Assembly: GCA_029948255.1 (NCBI GenBank)
Contig: JALIZF010001292.1
Location: 62,001 to 126,000, forward strand
From: Telmatactis stephensoni
Lineage: Eukaryota; Cnidaria; Anthozoa; Actiniaria; Isophelliidae
Direction: 5' to 3'
DNA: 64,000 bases
This document shows positions 24,901 through 36,800 of the stretch, piece after piece (positions within the stretch are counted from its first letter, which is position 1; every line of letters starts with the position of its first letter). The notes under the pieces were generated by a model. The model did not search any database, was not told the origin of the DNA, and saw only the letters and a list, made by a program, of their open reading frames with translations. The position numbers and the translations under genes are program-made.

Positions 24901-25877
24901 TAGTTGTTTTGCAATGATAAGAGTGTCAAAATGGTTAAGATGAGACTTTGCAAGACAAGGCATATTTTTGCGAGCCCAAGATGCTTTTTTGTTGATTAAT
25001 TCCTTTGTTTTCAAAATTTGAGGTTTTGAGATGGTTGGTAGCTAAAATCGAGACTTCAAGACCCTCAAAATTTGACAAGACTCTGACTTTTTTTTGTGAT
25101 GGGCCATTCTACACCCCTGATGATAATGATGATGACGACTCAGCCTTGAAAATGATGATAGTTGAAATGATAGTGGAGTTCATGAAAATGATGTTTAAGT
25201 TGCTGGTGACAGTGTTGGTAGTGATTATCAAAAATTATGATTGTACATGTTGAGTACAATTCATGGCAGTCGTGTTGATGATGATAGAGATTAGAGGGGT
25301 GGTTCCTGATGGTACAATTAGCACTAATCCAGGATTAAACCAATGGTTTTAAAGCACTATATTTAACATTGGAAGTTCCTTTGGCTAGAAGCAAAGCTAG
25401 AAGCTGGTCTCCCAGGAAGCCAACTGTGCACTGGTTCTACCCCCTCTCTCCATCAGTGCTCTGTTTTACAGGCATTTAAAGCTACATAAAACTACATGGA
25501 AAATAAAGAAGTCGAAACAAGGATGTGAGGTCACTGAGGATTGAACTCAGGACCTCGGCACCCAAAGCTGTGCACTAACCAACTGTGCCATCATTGCTCC
25601 TGTTTTCTTAAGAGTTAATCCTGGACTAGTGTTAATTGGGCTTTCAGAAACTGGGACCAGAACATCAATGTTTGAGTTGATACATGTACTGATATTGATA
25701 TCACAGTGATGTTATTTTTCTGGTTTAATATTTGTCCTAGTTGTGTATTCCATTGTGAGGTCCTCAGGAGTAAACGGCGCACCAAGTCTCCAGATTGAGT
25801 TTTTCAAGAAACTCTCTCCACACAGGGAATCTATCAGATGTTTGGTTAGTGTTGCAGGTTTGTGACAACAGATAAGC

Positions 25878-25925
<48 letters not shown>

Positions 25926-26019
25926 TTTATTTATCATCACTGCCATATTATGGCAATCAAAGAGGTCTCTAGTAAGTGATATCTGATCAAATGATGAATT
26001 CTTCTCTGCTGTTCCTTTT

Positions 26020-26066
<47 letters not shown>

Positions 26067-29000
26067 TACTACAGTTATGTCAGCTTTAGGTGGTCACTTT
26101 CCCTTCAAGATGTCATTGAATGTGTTTGGCTTGAAGTTGTTCCAACAACTGGTTAGATGGGATCTAGATGACAGTGTTTACAATGATATTTGTGTCTTGT
26201 TCTTCTTTAGATAGCATGTTTGCCTCAGCATCACTAGATGGTGCTATAGTGCTATGGAGTACTTTAACACTGTCGTACACCAGACAGATGAATTGCATGA
26301 AGAACTATGAAGGATCTGATCACATGTTTCCTTACAGTGTACAACATCTGTTTGCTGTGGATCAGGTAGGTTAGCTGATGTAGATAATAATAAATAGTTT
26401 TAAAATGGGTATTGATGACTGTGATGATGTTGGTGATGATGATGATGATAATGATTACATTGAAATTGGTTACAATAAATGTACAACTAGCATTATCATT
26501 GTTTTACTTCTGTTTTCTCAGAGGTACATCTTTGCATCTATTGGTCATGGATTCTTTGTATATGATGCCATGTCAGGTACAGTAACAAACGTAAGACTTA
26601 TACATCAGAGATTTCAAGGGCATAGAGGTCTAAATAACCTGGGAGCTGTACCCTTAACTAAGTAGGTTTATATAATAAATGGTATATTACATGTGCTCTG
26701 ATTGGTCAAGAGCCATGTGTTATTAAAGCATACATGCATAGATGATGTAATCAAATCTTATGCATGCTCTAATTGGTTGAGATCGTTCTATAAAACAAGT
26801 AGAATTCATTTTTCCATGGTTCTGTACTCTAAAAGATGCACAGAAGACATCAAAATGTGTATTTTTTGTTCTCATCACATTTTGATGTCATTTGTGCATC
26901 ACTTAGGGTACAGGGCATGGAAAAATGGAATCTTGTTAAACTGTAATCTTGGTATGGAAGTGCCACTATTTGAGCATAGCTACCAATACAAATCTGAACA
27001 AATATTTTTTTCTATTACTATATAGGGCACTGCCTTGCTCAAGTCAAGTCAGCTCATCATGGAAAAATTTTACATTCACTGTTACTATGCAATGGGTAAA
27101 ATAATGATATTTAACTGCTCGTTTAATTAACTGTAATAGACCACACTTGATAATGGCATCAGCGATGCTGAAACGTCGTATAATTTTGCTATGTAGTGTT
27201 TTATTTTATCCTGTTTTAGTAAGAGTTTACTAGTCAAAACCAGACTTGAAATCTCAAATATTTTTAATATTTTATTTTGCTTGGCATTGAAGCTTTCAGG
27301 GGTAAAACAAAAGGAATGGCATCTTTCAACAAAAATTAAAGAAGACATTTCTTTTGTCTTTCACCTGCTAGAAGATTTGGTATCAAGTAGAATTTCTGAC
27401 ATCTCAAATGTTGTCCATTGAAGGGGCCCCTGCAAAAACAGTACAAGTGGTCTCTTATCATTTCTAAGTTCTCCTGTGGAATTGAAAGAACTTTTTAGGA
27501 GAATATAGACATTGATCAGAGACCACCTACACTGTTCTTGCACTGACCTCTTCATTTGCAGTTGTAAAAGTACACATTTACTGTACTTTTATTGTAAGTT
27601 TATTCTTGTATGCAATTCTGTTCTAGATTTCTTCTCGCTACTTGTTCTGAAGATGGTTCTATTCGATTATGGGGATCACAAAGTCCTGTCGTAGTAGGTA
27701 AGCCTTTGTAATCTCATTTACAAGGCTGTAAAAAATTTTTACATTGCTCAGCAAAGAGTAGTTACAAAGATATTAATAGTATCTTGTCTAGAATTCCACA
27801 TACCCATAATTTGTAACTTTTCATTTTTCCTCAATTTAATTTCCCTTTAACTCCCATTTAGTTTCATATTTTCACTTTTTATTTACCATCTTTATTCAGA
27901 TGACAGCAATCAAGCATCAAGTTCAGTATCTTGTGTAGAAAAATTCCTTGGTCTTAGGTATGTAAAGTAGTTTTCATAGGACTAAAAAGTCCATGTCATG
28001 TATTATGTCGTGTTCTGTCTCAGCTTTGTGTTTGGATGATCTTTTTCTCGGAATAGATTCTGTATGTTCGTCTTAATTTTTTGACGATAAACACGAGTTT
28101 TGCCTCCAACTTATGTATTAATTTGCAAACTCGCGCTGCCGAAAACGCGCCTTCAAAGCTCAGTCAACTTCCGGTTTTGTTATTACCGGTCCACACCATA
28201 TTGTTGCCCGTTGCCCAAATGTTGTTCACGTTCACGTGATGCCTTCTCGGCCAATGAGAGCACGAGAAAAATGGACTTTGACAGTTGGTATATAACAATA
28301 TGGTTTTTATTTTCAGCTTAAAAGAAGTTCTCAGGTCAACAAAACCTATTGAGCCTACCCTCCTGGGGGAGTGTTTGGCACACTCTGGGACAGTGCATGT
28401 AAGTATAGATCAGTTGAAATAGAAAAACGTGCTTTGGAAGATTTTCCCTACTTCATTAGGTTCTTCTGTTGTTCTCATATTGCACTGCTCTTTCCTCATT
28501 TAAACGTAGCTAATTTTAACTTTACCTCTAATTATTTTTGAAACGCTTGTACATATACAACAACAACAACAACTTTATTTTTGCACAATTATAAAATTGA
28601 TTTACAACATACATAATATATTAATTTTTTATACAAATAAAAACAAACATATACAAACAATCATGACTTTATACTTTGTACAATGAAAATTGCGAGAATC
28701 TCACTGTTCGACTGTATTTATTTTATCTGTACATCATCAGTGTCTTTGAATACCCGTGGGTTGGGTTTCTGATGTGGTAGGGGTTGAGGCTGCAATCTAC
28801 CCCCCCCCCCCCCGAAATTACATCTTCATCTTTTACATTAACATTGAGTACCAGCCCAGTGACTAATATGGATGTCTGTTTTAGACTGCAGTAGATTGTG
28901 GTGTAGAGGGCTTTGCGTCGTGTGGTAGTGACGACTTGGTGGTTTTATGGAAGGTATACCTTACTGTCATTGTATTATAAAATATGCGGTATTGTTGCTG

Positions 29001-29960
29001 CATGCAAGGTATCAATCATGAATTTGAAACCCTTCAACTAAGTGTCATACCTGCTGCATGAATCATAAATGAAAACTACAATGGTCATTGTATTATACAT
29101 ATAAAATCTGTGGTATTGTTGCTACATGCACGGTATCAATCATGAATTTGAAACCCTTCAACTAAGTGTCATACCTGCTGCATGAATCATAAATGAAAAC
29201 TACAATGGTTTAACGTCGATAAATAACAAGCATAACTTCGATGGGTAAATTAAAATTGTTTGCATATCTAATTAGCTCATGCATAAACGTACTTCAATTC
29301 GATGTCTTCAAATAACACGTAAATACCGCTTTCACTCTTATTGCAGGGGCCGATCCAGGGGGGGGGGTGTCCATAGGTGCACCGGACATCCCCCAGCGCC
29401 GTACTTATACATATTTTTTCTATAGGCTTCTTGCGAGATGACGTCATCAGATTCCATTGTTAGGAGGCCGCCATCTTGGATGTGACGTCATCTCTCAAGA
29501 GGCCTTTGGGGCACCCCCTTTGTAAAATCCTGGATCCGCCATTGTATTGTAAGCTTACTAATAGTAAATTGCACTTGTCTTGTGGTTTCCATAGACAATT
29601 TTCTTTCATATATTTACTTCATCAAAAGCCGTACATTGAAGTGTTGCAATCTCGTACCCAGAGCCTGCGTTGCTATTGGTCAGCGCTGACCAAGAGGAAC
29701 GCAGGCTCTGGGTACGAGATTGGAAACGATACTATATGCAAACTTGTGCGCATGTCCTAAATTTACACATAATTCAGTTATTAACGACGATAACGTCTAA
29801 GCTGGTAGTAGCGTGTTAAGTTTTTTATTCATTCCGACGCCTTGTTTTGAAATAGAATGGTGTATTACAACGTCAAAGACGAAACGAAATGCTTCGAGAG
29901 ATTCTGGCTTATGAATATGCTGGCTGTAACATGGGTATCAACCAATCAACACAGGAATAA
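21967..29960 (+). CDS. WDR41: WDR41, WD-repeat partner of C9orf72-SMCR8 (15 exons)
   Basis: A 465-aa beta-propeller protein (human about 459). Known role: it binds C9orf72-SMCR8 and recruits the complex to lysosomes under amino-acid starvation. Coding exons: 21967-22011, 22109-22224, 23006-23054, 23516-23662, 23860-23922, 24453-24564, 24819-24887, 25741-25857, 26211-26365, 26522-26661, 27627-27697, 27900-27957, 28317-28398, 28885-28953, 29856-29960. All introns are GT-AG and all phases close (1398 nt). Visible blades include VSAADDNTAVLWDVQ, LTGSSDKMICVWD, FFSGGQDLCLWDEQG, FASASLDGAIVLW, LATCSEDGSIRLW and ASCGSDDLVVLWKNG. The N-terminal TRNPFTEILLLACHKNIV and the C-terminal arrangement after the last WK follow the vertebrate protein in order. 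Introns hold a foldback (24102-24264), a SINE (25425-25600), CAT repeats and a MITE (29344-29544). Start chosen as the first ATG in frame with exon 1. Confidence 0.93.
22362..22765. mobile_element. probable TIR element in WDR41 intron 2
   Basis: Begins CAGCGGCGGGTCTA, and the right end read inverted is AGTGGCAGATCTA. Subterminal G-runs are inverted (GGGGGGGCACC near the left, GGGGGGGCACTAGTCCCCCC near the right). It resembles the CAGGGGCGGATCCAG family at 16594 and 29344. A target duplication is not clear, so the exact ends are uncertain. Confidence 0.5.
23128..23310. repeat. (CTGA)n microsatellite with CAGA extension
   Basis: About 130 bp of CTGA tandem units, then CAGA-type units. It lies in WDR41 intron 3. 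The serine/valine-rich open frame on the minus strand is an artefact. Confidence 0.9.
24102..24264. repeat. foldback element in WDR41 intron 5
   Basis: Arms of about 73 bp: left AACAAATGGAAGATGGTTTT to GTTCAAAACT, and the right arm its near-complement ending CATCTTCAATTTGTT. A partial solo copy (GTCTGTCCTCTTATTGACAC) lies at about 24363-24388. Confidence 0.8.
25425..25600 (-). mobile_element. tRNA-derived SINE in WDR41 intron 7
   Basis: The minus strand carries A box TGGCACAGTTG (about 25580-25590) and B box AGTTCAATCC (about 25539-25549), followed by a unique tail with GCTTTAAATGCCTGT and AGCACTGATGGAGAGAGGG. The same tail recurs without the head at 36510-36580 in the lipoxygenase gene, which supports a dispersed SINE family. 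Confidence 0.65.
25877..26066. repeat. two (CAT)n microsatellites
   Basis: Pure ATC/CAT triplet runs at about 25877-25925 and 26020-26066, separated by about 95 bp of ordinary sequence in WDR41 intron 8. The poly-Met frame on the minus strand is a repeat artefact. Confidence 0.9.
26682..26933. repeat. dispersed repeat plus foldback in WDR41 intron 10
   Basis: The first part (CTCTGATTGGTCAAGAG, ATGATGTAATCAAATCTTA) matches 51910-52030. The second part (26800-26933) is a foldback with arms TTTTTCCATGG...GACATCAAAATGTG and their complements. Confidence 0.65.
28972..29208. repeat. tandem duplication of about 118 bp in WDR41 intron 14
   Basis: The block from ATTGTATTAT through GAATCATAAATGAAAACTACAATGG occurs twice back to back. 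The copies differ by a small insertion and a few substitutions. Confidence 0.8.
29344..29544. mobile_element. MITE, CAGGGG(C/T)GGAT family, TSD TATTG
   Basis: Begins CAGGGGCCGATCCAGG and ends CCTGGATCCGCCATTG. TATTG lies on both sides (29339-29343 and 29545-29549). It is in WDR41 intron 14. This is the same family as 16594-16772, with again a 5-bp duplication. Confidence 0.75.
29648..29721. repeat. perfect 24-bp-arm foldback
   Basis: The left arm AATCTCGTACCCAGAGCCTG continues to CGTT and is matched exactly by its complement ending GGGTACGAGATT. The loop carries TTGGTCAGCGCTGACCAA, itself a palindrome. Confidence 0.85.
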
Positions 29961-30810
29961 TACCTTTATACTACAGTGTATTATTATTGTTATTATAATT
30001 TTAGTGATTCCAATGTTGCGATGACTAAGGGTTAATGGGAAAATAATGAATGGGAAAAGTGGGAAAAATAATAATTATTTGTGTTTTTGAATGAAATCGG
30101 GAATGAAAAGTTGGAATGTAATGGGAAAGGAAAAAAGTAATATGATATGAGGCGTATAATGCGTAGCTTTAATAGAAACTAAATTTTATTTTATCAGTAG
30201 AAACATGAAGGGTCAGGGGTACTCAAACAAATTTTAAATATTTTACTCCTTTTTATATAAAAATACTAAAATCCAATATAAAGTATATACAAACACTCGT
30301 ATATCGATGTAAATGCATCTCTTTTGTTGACAATGTTGAGCAAAACCCGCCAATGAAATTTCCCGCCATTTTCCAGGGGAAAAGAAATTCATTTTTTAAA
30401 ACGCGTAGTTGTAATAAGTTCAACTTGATTTACTCCTATTTAAGGGAACCGCTATCCTCTTCCAAAAACCTTTTTTTCGAGTTCTCTAGAAGCTTTCTTG
30501 TAAGTTGAAGTGGCTAAATGTATGTGACAAAATTTAAAGAGATTGTTTTCGAACTATATATATATTCCAAAAGCTCATTGGCTAATAGTATCACGTGACA
30601 TCATTTATTAAAGAACAATGCACTGATGGTATGGTTTATTACAATTTTCCTTTGAATCATCAATTACACAATTACAATTACACTTAGTGTAGTATACTTC
30701 TATTTGATCAACAAACGAGTAATAATACACCTTTAACAATTGCAAGTTCTATCTAGTGTGTAATTTCATTTGCCGTTGTATATCTACACTATCCGACTCT
30801 CTAAGTTGTT
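29961..30810. other. convergent intergenic region, WDR41 and lipoxygenase 3' ends
   Basis: The two genes end towards each other. Possible AATAAA signals for the lipoxygenase gene read on the minus strand at 30635-30640 and 30604-30609. No other gene is seen. Confidence 0.4.
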
Positions 30811-33800
30811 TTACGTGCAAATACTATTAGGAACCCAACCAGGCGTCAAGAAAGGGTATGTTAGATACCCATATTGATATCGTAGTTTGTTTTGTTTGTC
30901 GAGTACAGGTTTTACAACAGTGTTTAACTGTTGATAGTGTTTCTTGACTATCTCTCTACCTATCCTATGTTGTAGTTGTGGACCATAATCTAACAGGTCA
31001 TCAAAATGCAGCGATCCAAGGCTCATGGCCACTCCTGCTTGAATCTGTGAAAACAATAGTTTATCAGTATAGTAGATCGTGGTGATCTTGCACCCTCTGC
31101 CACGCCCATCCTGAACTGATATTTTGGTTTTATAGCTAAATAGAGAGCAGGTTTCCATTGCTCATTTCCCATTTCCATTCTTGTAATTGTACAACTTGAA
31201 ATATCCTATTTGTCATTTCGTTTTGGATATTTTCTCTTGTGAAAGGGGTAGTTCCAGGCAAATGCGCAAAGCCTTGGGAAGGGTGGGGACGCTTGTCGTA
31301 CCTTTATGTGTCAAAATTCTCCCTCCCCCGTCCTTCCGGAGTAAAGCTATCTAGATACTCACAGCCGATGTGTTCCCGTTAGGAAGTCTGTAGACATTAA
31401 ATTTATCACTTGGTACTCTCTTGTCATCATATATCTTAGTTGGCATACTCGGTGTAAAGGCGCCATAAGCTGCTATTGGATAGTTGACTGCTGTGTGCTG
31501 ACAACTGGTTGTCCAGATCAATCGTGTTATTATGTCTTTTAGAAGAGATCTGGTCGTGATCTTGGCTGGAAATCCTCGTAACTGATACGCAAACCAAAAA
31601 GTAACTGTTTTACATTAACTTTATTATTGCGTATTTAAACGCAAGAACGCTAAAATGGCAAGTAAACTTAAGCTGATGTTACACGAGGCGATTAGCATGG
31701 ACGATATTTCGTGCAACGTCGTTACAACTTGAGTCAAAGTCGTTATTTTTTTATTGTAAATTTTCGACTTTGAATCTAAGACTTGCCAGCGAGTTGTCAA
31801 AGCAAAGATTGCGCTAGAATCGTTCCATGTATTTTACACGACACCAACTTTGCGTTCCGCGAAAAATACTCGTTGCAAATCGATTGGTGAAAAGGCAACT
31901 TTATACGACGAGGGAGTTTATCTATCACAGACAATTTCGCACGCAGTGTTTATAATTCGCAGCATGGTACGCAGCCGAACATACAATGCACCTCAATTTT
32001 ATGCAACATTGTAAGATTGTACTTTTGTGATATTGCAACAATTTTATAGTATAACACATGATTTGTCTCTAGTGCGTATGTTCTATGCTGCATACAAGTC
32101 ATACTTCGGTCCAGAAAAGTACAGTCCTAGAGCAAATCATTTTACAGGAAATTCACCCGTAAATATTATAAATCTGAGTTGTAGGTATCCTGAATCAAGA
32201 ATTGCTATTCACAAAGTGCTGGTCTTACCTTGCCTTTTCCTCCATCATCACCTGTTCCTGCTACTGACATTTCGTTGGCTAAAGCTTGCAGCTCCCTGTC
32301 CGCTGCCACATCAGCGTCAGTTTGATAATAGCTGCATTTGAGAAAGGAAAAGTTTATAACGCGCTGTTCAAGTTTGATTAGGTTTTACATGACAATGACG
32401 ATGTACAAATAGACTTACTATGAGATGTATTCACTAACAAAACCATAAATTGAACGATGGAGAACTTCACCGTCGTCTCGATAAGGGAAGTATGGGAGTT
32501 TTTCCTTGTTGTCTAGACCGCGGCTCTAGGAGTAAACATAATGTTATAATCCTAAGGGATCGTTCTTTCAAGACCTTTATCACCTCTATACCACACCCAT
32601 CGCTGACATTTTCATCATTGCCTTTACACACTAGTCAATATCTACCCATGACTGATAGGGGAGGGAGGGGAGGGAGGGGAGGGAAGGGATGAATTGGAAA
32701 ACACTTGTAGCACCAGCTGTCATCATCTTTACCATTACCATCGCCATCAACCATGTTTACATATTTCAATATGTGAAGAACATGATCCACAAGTTCACCA
32801 TTGGGTAGTTATACGTTCTTACTTGATATTGTACATAATGTTACGTTATCCACGAGTTTCCATTGGACGGATTTGGTTTTACTAAACAGTGAAACACCGC
32901 AATAACTAACTAACCAACGAAACCACAAGAACTGGACCCATTTCCCCGTTGTTTTGCTACACTTAGTAGGCGATCTATTGACTGATTTGCTTTTTCTTAC
33001 CTTTATATTGTGTTTAAAGTCAGTGTCTTGCCATGTCATTGTCTGGAATGCTTTCACTAGTAACTGTACGGAACCATGGTTACCAATAGCAAACAATTGA
33101 TGCATATAGGCTTTGTCAGCGATAAGTTTAGGAAAACCAATCTTGTTGTTGGGTAGAAGACCTCTAGATAAATATAGCAAGTATTAACAGGGTCATTAAT
33201 CCTAGCTGTCAATGCTCCATAGTTTTTCTGGTTTTTCATCTCCATAAAGGGGCAGTTGCCAGGATATTGGTTAACATGTTAGGGGCCAGACACACATTGC
33301 AACCGTCCTTGTAACGTTTTCTGTAGCACTGCATGCAATACAGAGTAACACATAGTTTTGGGCAACAATTGCAAATTTAGGATCGAGTTCTACTTCTGCA
33401 ACTTTCTGCAACGTTGCGCTTAACATTACAGGGATGGACACGGTGCAACTGTGTTGTGTGCAATATTGCAGGGATGGACACACGGTGTAACTGTGTTGCG
33501 TGCATCATTGCAGGGGTGGACACACGGTGCAACTGTGTTGTGTGCAATATTGCAGGGATGGACACACGGTGCAACTGTGTTGCGTGCAACATTGCAGGGG
33601 TGGACACACGGTGTAACTGTGTTGCGTGCAACATTGCTGGGGTGGACACGGTGCAACTGTGTTGTGTGCAATATTGCAGGGATGGACACACGGTGCAACT
33701 GTGTTGCGTGCAACATTGCAGGGATGGACACACGGTGTAACTGTGTTGCGTGCAACATTGCAGGGATGGACACACGGTGCAACTGTGTTGCGTGCAATAT

Positions 33801-36800
33801 TGCAGAAAAAGTTGTATCGTGTGCACGGGATTATATTGTGGCTTCAATCCATTTCAATTTCAATGAAAAAAATGGCTTCCCTCCTCATCTTGTAACAATA
33901 CAAACACCTTTTATTAGACACACATTTTCAAAATATAAGATTAGATTGTAAGACAAACATAACGTTTTTGCTAGTGGATAACCAGTTATCTGTGAGGATA
34001 TTTTAAACTCAAAGCACTCACCTGCAGTGAAATTTCATGATTTGGTGAAGGGGGTGCAAGGACGAAAGATGCCGTAAAATCGTGACACAAAATGGTTCCA
34101 TCATGAGATGTGTCTTCAGTAAATGTTCCACCATCTCAACGTACGCAAAGTCTGTCACTTCAAAGGACTCCTTGGCCAACACCCATAGGTCTCCGTCGTA
34201 AGGTGTGTAAACTGGAGAATCTAGAAAACGAAGGAAAAGTATTGTAAACGTTCTTTTCCATGTTACGATACAGCGAAGAAAATTTTTGTTGCGATATGGA
34301 AAGAACAGGATAGCGCCAGATATTCATATTCAACGCATGAAAAACTTTTTGAAAATATTTTGTATATATTCTTCTCCAGTCAAAAGATTTTCCGTGATGC
34401 CAGTTTTGATCAGCCGTAAAATTATCTGATTTCAATCGCCTTATTTACAACGCATTGGATAATCTAAGGATCCATGCAATATATATGGTCACTCCTGGTG
34501 AAATACCTCTCCGATTTAAAGGTGGTTTAATTATATTGGGTCAAGAACAATTGTCTATTTGTTTAATGGATGATGACCCAAAGAACATTTTGACGATATG
34601 AATCCGTCTGAGATGAGGAGATTTTAATTGGAATTGGCACTCTTAGGTCATACCTTTTTTGCTGTCAAGCTGAATAGCTGCTGGTCTTAGCTGAGCTGGC
34701 TCTCCTTGTCTTCCTGGACGCGAGACAAACATAGCAACTGGTGACAACGATTTCCACATCTTACGATAAGGTCGTGGTTCAGTGATGTCAGGTACATTAA
34801 CCAGGTTATCAAACAAGGGATAATGACACACGAATACTGAGCCATCGTCAATTATCTGTAAAAAAGTTTTGAAGTAATAAGGATTTGACGGGAGTCAAAG
34901 TCCGCTCGCAAGTAGTTCTAGTCCGAGGCGCAGCCGAATGTCCTTGGATATGAAATTTGCAGTTCAAGTCCGCTGGAGACTGGAACAGATTTTCAGTTAG
35001 CTTTAGAGTACTTTTTCCCTGGTTACCAGGATTATCTGATTGGCGAATTACATCATGAATAATTAATGAGGTTTTGAATGTTTATTAATGTCTCCGTTAG
35101 CCAGTCAGTTGTTCTATGAGTCTATCAGTCTGTTCGTCGTTCTGTTGCGCACTCGACCATTTCGTCCGTCTGCCGGTCTATCAGTCTGCCGAGCGGCTGG
35201 AATTTCCGTCCGTCCTTCCATCGTGTATTTTTTCAAGCACCCATACACTTTTCCCAAGTTTTAGTCAGTCCGTTTGTACTTGGCATAATATTCATACAGC
35301 ATAGTTTTCGTACAGTATGATTTGGATTAGTTATTTCTATCTTGTCTCACCGTTTTTAAAGGTACTTGTTGACCAAAAGCCATTTGAATGGCTTTACCCC
35401 AATCAAAATCCTGATTCAAACGACCAGTCAGGTCTGACCACCTTACTCCAACACCTAGGGAAAACAAAATTAGGACATGAATTTGGGCACCTCAATTAAG
35501 TTGACACCTCCCTTAAATGAATTTCACCAGTTGGACGTCCGATCCTAGCTAGTCCTCCCCCTTTAGCATCCCCGCTTTAAGTAGACACCATGTAAGCAGA
35601 TATGCGTCTGAGATTCCGATGTTGAAGCTGTTGTTAGCATGCATCAGAAGGAAAGGTTAATTGCATGGACACTGTAATACCTTGTTTTGTTGTAACTTGT
35701 TGAAGACACATAGGGTTGATACCAGCTAAACGGAACTCGGCGAACACACGATCTTCCCTCCATGTGTTGTTGTTGATCACGCTCTTGAAGGGCATGGTGT
35801 CGAATGGGAATCGAAAAAACCGTCTCGTCTAAAAGTGATATTAGATATACACTGTTCAGTTAAAAACTGAATTGTTGCAGTTTGTTGTATTTTTGTTCTG
35901 CTTTTGTATTTTCTAATAAAGTACCGCCGGTGGTGGAGGTAGGCAGGGGAGGGGAGGGCAGGGGTTTAAACTTTATAGGAGGGGCTATACTACTGCTAAT
36001 GGATTGACACACTGGACGTTGATTGATTGTTACTTACCATGGGGTTGCTTTTCATTGCATTAACAAAAAAGTGATAAACGTTTTCATAATCTTTAATAGA
36101 CGTGAATTCTTTCTTATGTGTTCGAGGAAACGTTTCAATTAACTGCTTGTTCACTTTCAACATGTGGATGTAAATCTTCATCCATGTCTGCGTAAATGGA
36201 TCGGCCAGATATATGTTGACTAGCTTCATTGCATCGATGTCACTTAAGGCAAATGGTAGTCCCCGCATAGTTGAAAGTTTGTAGATGCTTTTAGCAGAGG
36301 TCAGTTCTTTTAGTCGTTTAGTTTTGCAATGAGGATTGGCCTTTTGTGATATCTTGACTTGACAAGGAATTTCTGAAGAGAAACATTTCAAGTTGAATAA
36401 ATTGAATTGAATTGAATTGAATTGAAGTCACTTTACTGAACATTTTGTAGAGTCCATTCCGAGTTAGTGTTTATAAATCACCACTTGTCCCTGACCAAAA
36501 TTATTTCCCCATGAGCGCATGTTGCATTCCCTCCCTCTATCAGTGTTCTGGCACACAGGTATTTAAAGTTACACTGGTGTAGAGGGGATGATTTTCGAAA
36601 CCATCTTACCCCTTTGCAAAATGAAGGCACGCAAAAAATCTCTTTCACGTTCACAAAAATATCAAAAGTTGCTTTCACGTGTACTCAAAAAGATCTTAGA
36701 CCTTAAATCACATTTCACTTCAAAATAGATTAGCCTTTCATGTTTCACGCAAGAGGTATAGGGGACCCTGGTCTAAGGCTGAAGGCGTGACGTCCACTGA

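Noticed and set aside
25764..26066. Poly-methionine open frame
   Set aside because: Translation of CAT triplet microsatellites in a WDR41 intron.
33183..33245. Extra lipoxygenase exon (frame with YGALTARINDP, reminiscent of the INxxAR motif)
   Set aside because: Joining exon 34022-34220 directly to 33001-33163 gives an ungapped match in length from His441 to VQLL, with correct phase. Adding this segment would break that spacing.
33377..33951. Open frames on both strands through the 42-bp repeat
   Set aside because: The unit length is a multiple of three, so frames stay open by chance. The array lies between two lipoxygenase exons.
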